Positions 1 to 6,802 of a stretch of 48,787 bases of DNA are shown piece by piece. The notes beneath the pieces are model-generated. The model had not been told where the DNA came from and ran no database searches. It saw nothing but the letters and a program-made list of their open reading frames with translations. Location: assembly GCA_946632055.1 (NCBI GenBank), contig CAMPAR010000006.1:1-48787 (forward strand), read 5' to 3'. The stretch's first letter is position 1, and each line of letters begins with the position of its first letter. Origin of the DNA: an uncultured Lachnospiraceae bacterium. GTDB taxonomy: Bacteria > Bacillota > Clostridia > Lachnospirales > Lachnospiraceae. The position numbers and the translations under genes were made by a program.

Positions 1-1
1 G

Positions 2-361
2 ATTATCTTTTTTTCAGTAAGCATTCTTTTCGTTGAGTTGAATACACCATTGTTTTTCCCCTGGATAAGTATTGCATTCTCTAATCCGAATGCGAGTCTC
101 AATCATTTTGGGCCGACTTCGGAAAGTCAGGAGCTGTGGAAGAGAACACTGGACTGTGCAAGGGACTCAAAAGTCATGACATCTTTCGAAGCAAAACGAA
201 AAGGGTATCAACTGGAGAATTTCGGTACAGCGAGTTTTATCGCCAATCTGAAAATGATCCGTTTGAACGGAGATACTATGCAGATCGGTTTTCTCGTTTA
301 TGTACCGGAACACCCGGAAAAGCTGGAGGAAGTTCATCGATGCTACGGAAGAATAAGGTGA
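2..361 (+). CDS. C-terminal fragment of an unrecognised protein, cut by the window edge
   Basis: The frame is open from the left edge to a TGA at 359-361, giving 119 visible residues. An internal TTG at 38 could be read as a start, but the frame continues upstream without a stop, so I treat this as the 3' part of a longer gene. The visible N-terminal stretch (about the first 25 residues) is hydrophobic and may be a membrane segment; the rest is mixed and soluble-looking, with a basic end. I recognise no family. It lies 36 bp before the LytTR regulator in the same direction, so the two may be co-transcribed. A second overlapping frame (136-375) also lacks stops and cannot be fully excluded. 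The DNA here is AT-richer than the bulk of the window. Confidence 0.45.
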   Translation: MIFFSVSILFVELNTPLFFPWISIAFSNPNASLNHFGPTSESQELWKRTLDCARDSKVMTSFEAKRKGYQLENFGTASFIANLKMIRLNGDTMQIGFLVYVPEHPEKLEEVHRCYGRIR

Positions 362-397
362 AGGGGTTTGTGTAAACTTGATCAGACGAGGCGATAA

Positions 398-1375
398 ATG
401 ATCAGAATAATGATTTGTGATTCGAATGAAGAAAAAATAACAGCTATTCGAACCATACTGAAAGATCAATCACAGAATTATCCCGGCGAATGGACGATTG
501 ACATTCGCCGGGATCTTCTGCAGCTCCTGTATGACATGGACGAAGGACTCTCCTTTGATATTATTCTCATGGATACAGTTTACCGCTCGAAATCGAATTT
601 ATTCCCTGAGCAGTCTATGGATGGGCTTCAGGCAGCTGAAAAAATCCGCCTGTTCCTTCCGGATTCTCTTATCGTGTTTGTATCGGCACATACAGAGAAG
701 GTTTTCGATGCCTTTCGCGTCCCGGCTTTTCGATTTATTCCGGAACAGGAGATGTCGGACAGACTTCCGGAGATGCTTCATCAGGCATATCAGCTATTTG
801 AGAAGAATGCTTCGAACAGCATTTTTCTTGAGACGACAAAAGGACTTCAGCGGATTTGTATTAATGATATTGCCAGTTGTGAGCGTATGGGAAACTATGT
901 ACTGCTTGAAATGATCAGCGGAGTAAAGCACAAGGTACGAGGTTCCCTCAGCTCATTCCGGAGGCGGCTTCCCTATGACAATTTTATAGAGGTTAACCGG
1001 ATTCTTGTAAATCCTGCCTTTATTCAGTGTGCTGAAGGCCAGGACATATTGCTGCAGGACGGGCGGCTTCTTCATGCGGCAAAGGGTCAGAAAAAACGGC
1101 TGATGAGTGCCGTGCTGCCTGTTCTTCTGTCGATTATTTTGTCGCTAACCGATCTGACATTACTGGTATTACGAAAAGAACAGAACTTCACCGCTGTATC
1201 AGGCGGGCAGTTTCTCTCGGAAATGCTTCCCTGCTTTATAGGAGTACTTATCTACCTGATGTCCGGTATCATTTTTGCAATCATCTGTAAACGAGACTAC
1301 CGGAAGGCGGGCTTGTTTCTGGCGGTACTGCTATCAGAGTTCGCTCTTTTCCAGCTGATACAGCATCTTTTATAA
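398..1375 (+). CDS. Response regulator: receiver, LytTR DNA-binding domain and C-terminal membrane segments
   Basis: A 325-residue protein. Residues 1-130 are a receiver domain with the phosphoacceptor at Asp59 (ILMDT motif) and acidic residues near the start; the usual lysine near the end of the domain is not obvious (RFIPEQE instead of a KP-type motif), so it may be atypical. Residues about 138-235 match a LytTR DNA-binding domain (GNYVLLEM, then NFIEVNRILVNPAFI). Residues about 238-325 contain three hydrophobic segments (around 240-260, 275-297 and 303-323), so the C-terminus should be in the membrane. LytTR regulators usually end after the DNA-binding domain. The start has GAGG six bases upstream. 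No cognate kinase is adjacent in the window. Domain calls are firm; the membrane tail is seen directly as hydrophobic sequence. Confidence 0.85.
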   Translation: MIRIMICDSNEEKITAIRTILKDQSQNYPGEWTIDIRRDLLQLLYDMDEGLSFDIILMDTVYRSKSNLFPEQSMDGLQAAEKIRLFLPDSLIVFVSAHTEKVFDAFRVPAFRFIPEQEMSDRLPEMLHQAYQLFEKNASNSIFLETTKGLQRICINDIASCERMGNYVLLEMISGVKHKVRGSLSSFRRRLPYDNFIEVNRILVNPAFIQCAEGQDILLQDGRLLHAAKGQKKRLMSAVLPVLLSIILSLTDLTLLVLRKEQNFTAVSGGQFLSEMLPCFIGVLIYLMSGIIFAIICKRDYRKAGLFLAVLLSEFALFQLIQHLL

Positions 1376-1408
1376 CCGTATACTGAACCTTCTTTCCATC
1401 AAAAGTGC

Positions 1409-1437
1409 TTGCGGGCAGTGGGCAGTGGATTTATAAT
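1409..1437 (+). promoter_or_regulatory. Promoter upstream of the aldo/keto reductase gene
   Basis: TTGCGG at 1409-1414, a 17-bp spacer, and a perfect TATAAT at 1432-1437. The spacer region contains a GGGCAGTG direct repeat. Transcription would begin near 1444, which rules out an in-frame ATG at 1440 as the start and supports the ATG at 1506. Confidence 0.7.
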
Positions 1438-1505
1438 GAGTGCAGAGCATTTTCTGGAACGCCGGGAAGAGACGATCCGGAAGTATAGAGAGAGGGGATT
1501 TTGAG

Positions 1506-2648
1506 ATGAATTACAGAACCTTGGGAAAGACGGGGCTTCAGGTCAGTGAAGTCGGCTTCGGCGGAGAGTGGCTCGAACGCCATCCGGAGGAAGAATCCAT
1601 AGAACTTATCCGCTATGCGGGGACACAGGGCATCAATATCATCGACTGCTGGATGCCGGACCCGAAGTCGAGAGATATTATCGGCAAAGCGATCGCCGGG
1701 AACCGCGAGAAATGGATTGTGCAGGGGCATATCGGCTCGACGTATCAGGACGGGCAGTACGTCCGCTCGCGGGAAATGAAGGATGTGAAACCGGCCTTTG
1801 AAGATCTCTTGCGGCGGATCGGCGGCGGATATATTGACCTCGGGATGATTCACTATATTGACTCCGAGGAGGACTGGGAGAAGTCCATGAACGGCGAGTT
1901 CATCGAATACGTGCATGAGCTTCATGAGAGCGGCATCATCCGGCATATCGGCCTCAGCACGCACAATCCCGTGATGGCGCAGCGGGCGATCCGCACGGGC
2001 TTCGTCGAGATGATTCTCTTCAGCATCAATCCGGCCTTTGACATGCGGCCGGCGAGCGAGAACCTCGACGACATGTTCTCGGGGTACGAAGGCGATTTCT
2101 CCGGCATCGACCCGGAGCGCGCGGCCCTGTACCGCCTCGCGGAGGAGAAAAACGTTGGAATCACCGTGATGAAGGGATTCTTCGGCGGCGCGTTGTTTGA
2201 TCCGAAGCGCTCGCCCTTCGGCAGCACCTTCACGCCCGTGCAGTGCATCCACTATGCGCTGACGCGCCCCGGCGTTTCCTCGATTCTCTGCGGATATGAC
2301 ACGAAGGAGCAGGTGGACGCGGCCGTCGCCTATGAAAGCGCGTCGGATGATGAGAAGGACTACGCCTCGGTCATCGCCGCAGCGCCGCTTCATTCCTATA
2401 AGGGACAGTGCACCTACTGCGGGCACTGCCGGCCCTGCGTGATGAATATCGATATCGCCATGGTGAATAAATTCTACGATCTCGCGGTGCAGCAGGACAG
2501 GGTCCCCGAGTCCGTACAGGGGCATTATGAGGCGCTTGGCGTGACGGCGTCCTCCTGTATCGGCTGTCAGGACTGCGAGGGACGCTGTCCCTTCGAGGTG
2601 CCGATCGCCGAGAGGATGGAGAAGGCGGCGGCGCTTTTCGGCTGCTGA
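1506..2648 (+). CDS. Aldo/keto reductase family protein with C-terminal 4Fe-4S clusters
   Basis: A 380-residue protein. The N-terminus (MNYRTLGKTGLQVSEVGFGG) is the classical aldo/keto reductase opening, and a TIM-barrel pattern follows (INIID around residue 50, GMIHYID for the active-site His strand). The C-terminus carries two cysteine clusters, CTYCGHC and CIGCQDCEGRCP, consistent with ferredoxin-like 4Fe-4S binding. The positions where the catalytic Tyr and Lys normally sit are changed: the stretch after the conserved Asp reads DCWMPD rather than DTAxxY, and the expected lysine strand reads VQGHIG. This fits a non-canonical Fe-S branch of the family with an unknown redox substrate. The start was chosen from the GAGGGGA ribosome site and the promoter position. 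It probably shares a transcript with the hydrolase 26 bp downstream. Confidence 0.85.
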   Translation: MNYRTLGKTGLQVSEVGFGGEWLERHPEEESIELIRYAGTQGINIIDCWMPDPKSRDIIGKAIAGNREKWIVQGHIGSTYQDGQYVRSREMKDVKPAFEDLLRRIGGGYIDLGMIHYIDSEEDWEKSMNGEFIEYVHELHESGIIRHIGLSTHNPVMAQRAIRTGFVEMILFSINPAFDMRPASENLDDMFSGYEGDFSGIDPERAALYRLAEEKNVGITVMKGFFGGALFDPKRSPFGSTFTPVQCIHYALTRPGVSSILCGYDTKEQVDAAVAYESASDDEKDYASVIAAAPLHSYKGQCTYCGHCRPCVMNIDIAMVNKFYDLAVQQDRVPESVQGHYEALGVTASSCIGCQDCEGRCPFEVPIAERMEKAAALFGC

Positions 2649-2674
2649 AAAGAGACTGGAAAAGGATCAGGAAC

Positions 2675-3874
2675 ATGGGAGCTTTCATGGAATACCGCAC
2701 AGAAGAATTTACCTGCATACGGGAGGGACTGACGATCCGCGGAACGCGCTATCTGCCGGATGCGCCGGGGCCGTATCCGTACGTCGTGCTCTCGCACGGA
2801 CTCATGGAGAGCCGGAACGCGATGCGAAAGTACGCGGCCTTTTTCGCCGGACTCGGCTTTGCGGCCTACGTCTTTGACTTTAACGGCGGCTCGGTCCGCG
2901 GGGAGAGCGACGGAAAACAGACGGAAATGTCGGTGCTGACGGAAGTGCGGGACCTAAAGGCCGTGATCGCGCACGCGAAGGGCGACGCGGACATTGAACC
3001 GGAGAAGCTGATCCTGATGGGCGCTTCGCAGGGCGGAATCGTATCGGCGCTTGCGGCGGCGGAGCTCCGGGAAAAGGTGCGGGGACTCATTCTGTTCTAT
3101 CCGGCCTTCTGCATTCCGGATTATGTGCGCGAGGGGGATATCCGCTTCGCGGCCTTCGATCCGGAGAAGCTCCCGAAGACCTTCCAGGCCGGGAAAATGA
3201 CGCTCGGGAGGGTGTACGTCTCCGACCTCATGGACATGAACGTGATGGAGGAAATCGCGCCCTATAGGGGGCCGGTGCTTCTCGTGCACGGAGACGCCGA
3301 TGAGCTGGTGGACCCGTCCTATTCGAAGCGCGCCTATACAACTTACACGAAGGACTTCGATGCGCCGAGGAAGGATGCGGACCTCGTGATTCTGCCCGGC
3401 GCGGGGCACGGATTCTCCGGGAAAGCGGAAGAGGCGGCGAAAAGAGCGCTGAGAAGGTTCCTTTCCCGCCGCGTGCAGGTCCTTCGCGCGGACGCGGTCT
3501 ATATGGATATGGACTCGAAGCGGGACGGTTTTGTTTCCCGGGAAGAGTGGCTGGACTATGCGGGAAGCAGTGAAAGCGCCTGGTTTTCCGGCGAAGTCGA
3601 CGAAGCCGAAAGCTACGCCGAACAGCAGGTACGGATGCGCCGGATTCTGACGAGACAGGATGCCCTCAGCCTGAAAGGCCGGGATTATACCGGGAAGGAA
3701 TGCAGCGTCCGGATCCTGCTGTCCTATGACGGGAAGAAGGCGCAGGTGACTTCGGTGGAGACGGATTCGGAGGCGCTGAAGTTCCTGAACACCGCCGCCT
3801 GGGACGCGGAAATCTTCTGGCGGGAGGAAGGGCCGCTGCTGTATCTGTATGTGAAGAGGAAGGATATGAACTGA
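2675..3874 (+). CDS. Alpha/beta hydrolase (esterase/peptidase-like) with a C-terminal extension
   Basis: A 399-residue cytoplasmic protein. Residues 1-265 form an alpha/beta hydrolase domain: the HG oxyanion strand (VVLSHGLMES), nucleophile Ser118 in GASQGG, probable acid Asp209 in HGDADELVD, and His245 in GAGHGFSG. The likely activity is hydrolysis of an ester or amide; the substrate is not evident. The last 130 residues are extra. They include an EF-hand-like loop (DSKRDGFVSREE) in which the third ligand position is Lys, so calcium binding is uncertain. The ATG at 2675 has AAAAGGA eight bases upstream; an in-frame ATG at 2687 is an alternative. It follows the aldo/keto reductase closely and ends at a strong bidirectional terminator. 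Confidence 0.85.
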   Translation: MGAFMEYRTEEFTCIREGLTIRGTRYLPDAPGPYPYVVLSHGLMESRNAMRKYAAFFAGLGFAAYVFDFNGGSVRGESDGKQTEMSVLTEVRDLKAVIAHAKGDADIEPEKLILMGASQGGIVSALAAAELREKVRGLILFYPAFCIPDYVREGDIRFAAFDPEKLPKTFQAGKMTLGRVYVSDLMDMNVMEEIAPYRGPVLLVHGDADELVDPSYSKRAYTTYTKDFDAPRKDADLVILPGAGHGFSGKAEEAAKRALRRFLSRRVQVLRADAVYMDMDSKRDGFVSREEWLDYAGSSESAWFSGEVDEAESYAEQQVRMRRILTRQDALSLKGRDYTGKECSVRILLSYDGKKAQVTSVETDSEALKFLNTAAWDAEIFWREEGPLLYLYVKRKDMN

Positions 3875-3884
3875 AATTCAGAAA

Positions 3885-3913
3885 AAAGACCGCCGGGGCT
3901 GCCGGCGGTCTTT
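3885..3913. terminator. Bidirectional terminator between convergent genes
   Basis: A perfect 12-bp stem (AAAGACCGCCGG / CCGGCGGTCTTT) with a 5-nt loop. An A-run on the left and a short T-run on the right allow it to serve both the plus-strand hydrolase and the minus-strand CofE-like gene. Confidence 0.88.
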
Positions 3914-3950
3914 CGCATCAGAGGTCCTGGCGGACTGAAGAACTTTCTTC

Positions 3951-5150
3951 TCAGTCCGTCGAATAATTGTCAAAATATCCCTGGATATACACGACCGGCG
4001 TGCCCTTGTCGCCGGAGCCGGAGGTGAGGTCGGAGAGCGAGCCGATAAGGTCGGTCAGCTGGCGGGGCGTGGTGCCCTCGGAGGCCATCTTTCCGACGAG
4101 GTTCGCGTCCTTCTTTTCAATCTCCGAGCGGATCGCTTCCTTCAGGGCGTCGCCCTCGAGAGCGCCGAAATCATTGTCGGCGAGATATTTGATCTTCAGC
4201 TCGTTCGGCGTGCCGCGAAGCCCCTCGGTAAAGAAGGGGGCAACGACCGGATCGGCGAATTCCCAGATGCCGCCCATCGGATCCTTGAAGCCGCCGTCGC
4301 CGTAAACCATGACTTCGATGTGCTTTCCGGTCTTCTCGAAGACGACTTTCTGAATGGCTTCCACTGTCTCCTGTGCGTCGCGAGGGAAGAGCTTCACGGT
4401 TTCCTCGGTCGCCTTGTTGCTGCCGAGAAGGCCGTAGGAAGCGTTGTAGCCGCTGCCGTCCACCGGAGCGTTCAGGATTTCGTCGAGACCCAGGAGACAC
4501 TCGGCGCCGGCTTCCGTAAGAAGCTTTTTCGTATGCGGAAGCGTGTGAATATCGCAGGCCAGCACGGTTTTCGTGTGCTTCAGGATTTCACGCGGATCAT
4601 TTGCGAAGACGAGCTCGCACTCGGCGCCTTCTTCTTCGACGAGCTTCTTGTAGTAATCGACATAGTCGACACCGGTGAAACGGTGAACGTGGTAGCCGAA
4701 AAGCTCCCGGTATTTCGCAAGGTCCAGCACATCCCGGTAGGGATCGATCTCCACGGAATCAATGACGTCGTCTTCCACAAGATGATTGCCGACCTCATCC
4801 GCCGGATAGGAGAGCTGCAGGACGACCTTTTTCACGCCGCGGGCAATGCCCCGAAGGCAGATCGCGAAGCGGTTTCTCGACAGAATCGGGAAAACGACGC
4901 CGACGGTTTCTCCGCCGGTCTTTTTCTTCACATCGGCGGCGATATTGTCGACGGAAGCATAGTTTCCCTGCGCGCGGGCGACGATCGCCTCGGTCATGCA
5001 GAGAATGTCCCGGTCGCGGAGCTTGAAGCCCCAGTCGCTGTCCTCGGAAGCCGCAAGAACGGATTCCGTCACGATTTTAACAATATCGTCCCCCTCACGG
5101 ATGATCGGGGTGCGAATGCCGCGGGATACGGTACCTACAAGACGTGCCAT
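3951..5150 (-). CDS. CofE-like protein (coenzyme F420-0:L-glutamate ligase family)
   Basis: A 399-residue soluble protein resembling the FbiB/CofE fold family of F420-0:gamma-glutamyl ligases. Family features I see are the N-terminal VGTVSRGIRTPII strand, the GDDIVKIV and DILCMTEAIVARAQG region, and later the GYNASYGLLGSNKA and YGDGGFKDPMGG glycine-rich segments. The bona fide enzyme adds glutamate to F420-0 using GTP. No other F420 biosynthesis gene is visible here, and Clostridia commonly carry this family without known F420 use, so it may ligate glutamate or another amino acid onto a different acceptor. The ATG at 5150 has an AGGAGG-like site upstream and a promoter with perfect TATAAT. 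Confidence 0.8.
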   Translation of the reverse strand: MARLVGTVSRGIRTPIIREGDDIVKIVTESVLAASEDSDWGFKLRDRDILCMTEAIVARAQGNYASVDNIAADVKKKTGGETVGVVFPILSRNRFAICLRGIARGVKKVVLQLSYPADEVGNHLVEDDVIDSVEIDPYRDVLDLAKYRELFGYHVHRFTGVDYVDYYKKLVEEEGAECELVFANDPREILKHTKTVLACDIHTLPHTKKLLTEAGAECLLGLDEILNAPVDGSGYNASYGLLGSNKATEETVKLFPRDAQETVEAIQKVVFEKTGKHIEVMVYGDGGFKDPMGGIWEFADPVVAPFFTEGLRGTPNELKIKYLADNDFGALEGDALKEAIRSEIEKKDANLVGKMASEGTTPRQLTDLIGSLSDLTSGSGDKGTPVVYIQGYFDNYSTD

Positions 5151-5230
5151 TTGATATTCCTCCTGAATATAAAAGCTGATAGCGTTCTGTTCTTTTGCCG
5201 CGCCTGGATTTTTCCGGGCACAACAGTGCT

Positions 5231-5259
5231 ATTATAGCTTAAAAACCCGCTGTATGCAA
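5231..5259 (-). promoter_or_regulatory. Promoter for the CofE-like gene
   Basis: On the minus strand: TTGCAT (5259-5254), 17-bp spacer, perfect TATAAT (5236-5231). It lies in the gap after the 5'-nucleotidase gene and gives a leader of about 75 nt. The -35 is weak. Confidence 0.6.
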
Positions 5260-5306
5260 GCGTTTATCGCAATCAGGCCCCTTTTTATCGGTGCCGGAAG
5301 CCGGTC

Positions 5307-6749
5307 TTACACCATCACAATCCTGCCGAAGTTCTGCAGCTCAAAGCTTCCCTTTGACAGCAGGAATTCTTCGATCTTCGGCCGGTCGCTTTCCGAAAGC
5401 TTCACGATCGGCAGTTCCTCCTCCGATATGCCGAGGAAGGCCTGCAGGTTTTTCCGGACGTAGGAAGTGATGCCGACGGTATAGTTTCTCCGCGGATCCG
5501 GTTCCTTCCCGTAAATCCGCACCGTCTTTACGAAGCGCCCGGTTTCGTCGAATTCAATCTGCATGGCGCCGGAGAAGAGAATGAAGATGTTTACGCCCTC
5601 CCAGGATTCTTTCCGGAGCATGTAGGAAATCATTTCCGAGAGCCGCTCCCCGTCCATCGTAATCTGGAAAACCTCGTTGTCGTAGGGAAGCGCCATCAGA
5701 AGATCCTTCCGCGTGACCTCGGGGCCGAAGGACCGGACCCGCACGCCGTTGGAACTCAGCAGGAAAATATCCGTCCCGAAGGTCTCCCGGTACAGGTCCG
5801 TGAAGAGGTCGAGCATCTCGGTCTCCCGGTGGAAGCCGTTGTGGACGTAGGCCCTCGGGAGATCGGCGAGCTTCTTTTCATACTTCAGATCCATTTCCCG
5901 CCGGTAGCGCTCCTGATAGAATTCAAGAAGATCGTCCGGCTCGCTGTTTGTCTCGTCGATCGGGAGGCACTGCCAGGAAAAGGCACTGATCCGCCCGGTG
6001 GCTTCATCAAAATCAATATCCGCGCGGCCGATCCGGGAGGAACCGGAGCCCGCCTGCACGATCGGGACGCCGTTTACGATTTCGGGCTGTTCCATCAGGG
6101 TGTGCGAGTGACCGCCCACAATCAGGTCGATCCCCCACTCGGGGAGGAGCTTTCCTGCGAGGATCCGGTCCTCCGCGATGCCGATGTGCGTGAGAAGCAC
6201 CGTAAGGTCGGCCGGTTTTTCATGCCGCAGGGACTTCATCACGCGGCTCAGCTCTTTATAAACGTCGCGGACGCTGACTTCCCGGTCGATCAGGCTTTCC
6301 TGCTGGATTTTTCCGGTGATGCTCTCCGTGAGAAGGCCGATAAAACGCACCCGGAGCCCGCCCCTTTCAATATCGATCCAGGGGCGGAAGAGCGTCCGGT
6401 TCAGCTCCCGGACCGCCATATTGGCGCAGATAATCGGGAAATCCGCGCATTTTTCCAGAAAGAGGAGGTGGGAAAGACCGTAGTCCACCTCGTGATTGCC
6501 GACGCAGAAAACGTCCGGGGAGAGGGCGTTCGCAAATCGGATCGTTGAAAGCCCCCGGTATTCGGTATCGATGATCGAGCCCATGAACAGGTCGCCCGCG
6601 AGCGCGTAGATGACGTTCTCTTCCTCACGCTTGGTTTTCTGGACAAAGCCGGAGAGGAGCGAGATGCCGCCCTTCTTCTGTCCGTTTTCGATTTTCGCTT
6701 CAAATGCTCCGTGAATATCGTTGGAATGGAGCAGGGTCAGGTGAGTCAT
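5307..6749 (-). CDS. 5'-nucleotidase / UDP-sugar hydrolase family metallophosphoesterase, cytoplasmic
   Basis: A 480-residue protein with the two-domain layout of the 5'-nucleotidase family. The N-terminal metallophosphoesterase domain has the metal motifs in order: SNDIHG (DxH), AGDLFMG, GNHEVDYG, THIG and GGHSHT. The C-terminal domain, from about residue 310, has the nucleotide-binding pattern (SSNGVR, ALPYDNEVF). There is no signal peptide or anchor, unlike most family members, so it resembles the intracellular YunD type of Bacillus. It would dephosphorylate nucleotides or nucleotide sugars. The start follows AAAGGAGGAG. It lies 53 bp downstream of the papain-like gene in the same direction and could be partly read from that gene's promoter. 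Confidence 0.88.
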   Translation of the reverse strand: MTHLTLLHSNDIHGAFEAKIENGQKKGGISLLSGFVQKTKREEENVIYALAGDLFMGSIIDTEYRGLSTIRFANALSPDVFCVGNHEVDYGLSHLLFLEKCADFPIICANMAVRELNRTLFRPWIDIERGGLRVRFIGLLTESITGKIQQESLIDREVSVRDVYKELSRVMKSLRHEKPADLTVLLTHIGIAEDRILAGKLLPEWGIDLIVGGHSHTLMEQPEIVNGVPIVQAGSGSSRIGRADIDFDEATGRISAFSWQCLPIDETNSEPDDLLEFYQERYRREMDLKYEKKLADLPRAYVHNGFHRETEMLDLFTDLYRETFGTDIFLLSSNGVRVRSFGPEVTRKDLLMALPYDNEVFQITMDGERLSEMISYMLRKESWEGVNIFILFSGAMQIEFDETGRFVKTVRIYGKEPDPRRNYTVGITSYVRKNLQAFLGISEEELPIVKLSESDRPKIEEFLLSKGSFELQNFGRIVMV

Positions 6750-6802
6750 GAAAGGATTCTCCTCCTTTATCTGCTGCCCTTTGCCTGTAAGGCCGAAGGA
6801 TA

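Noticed and set aside
3514-3555. Functional EF-hand in the alpha/beta hydrolase
   Set aside because: Loop shape fits, but a ligand position is Lys and there is only one loop; kept only as a remark in the gene entry.
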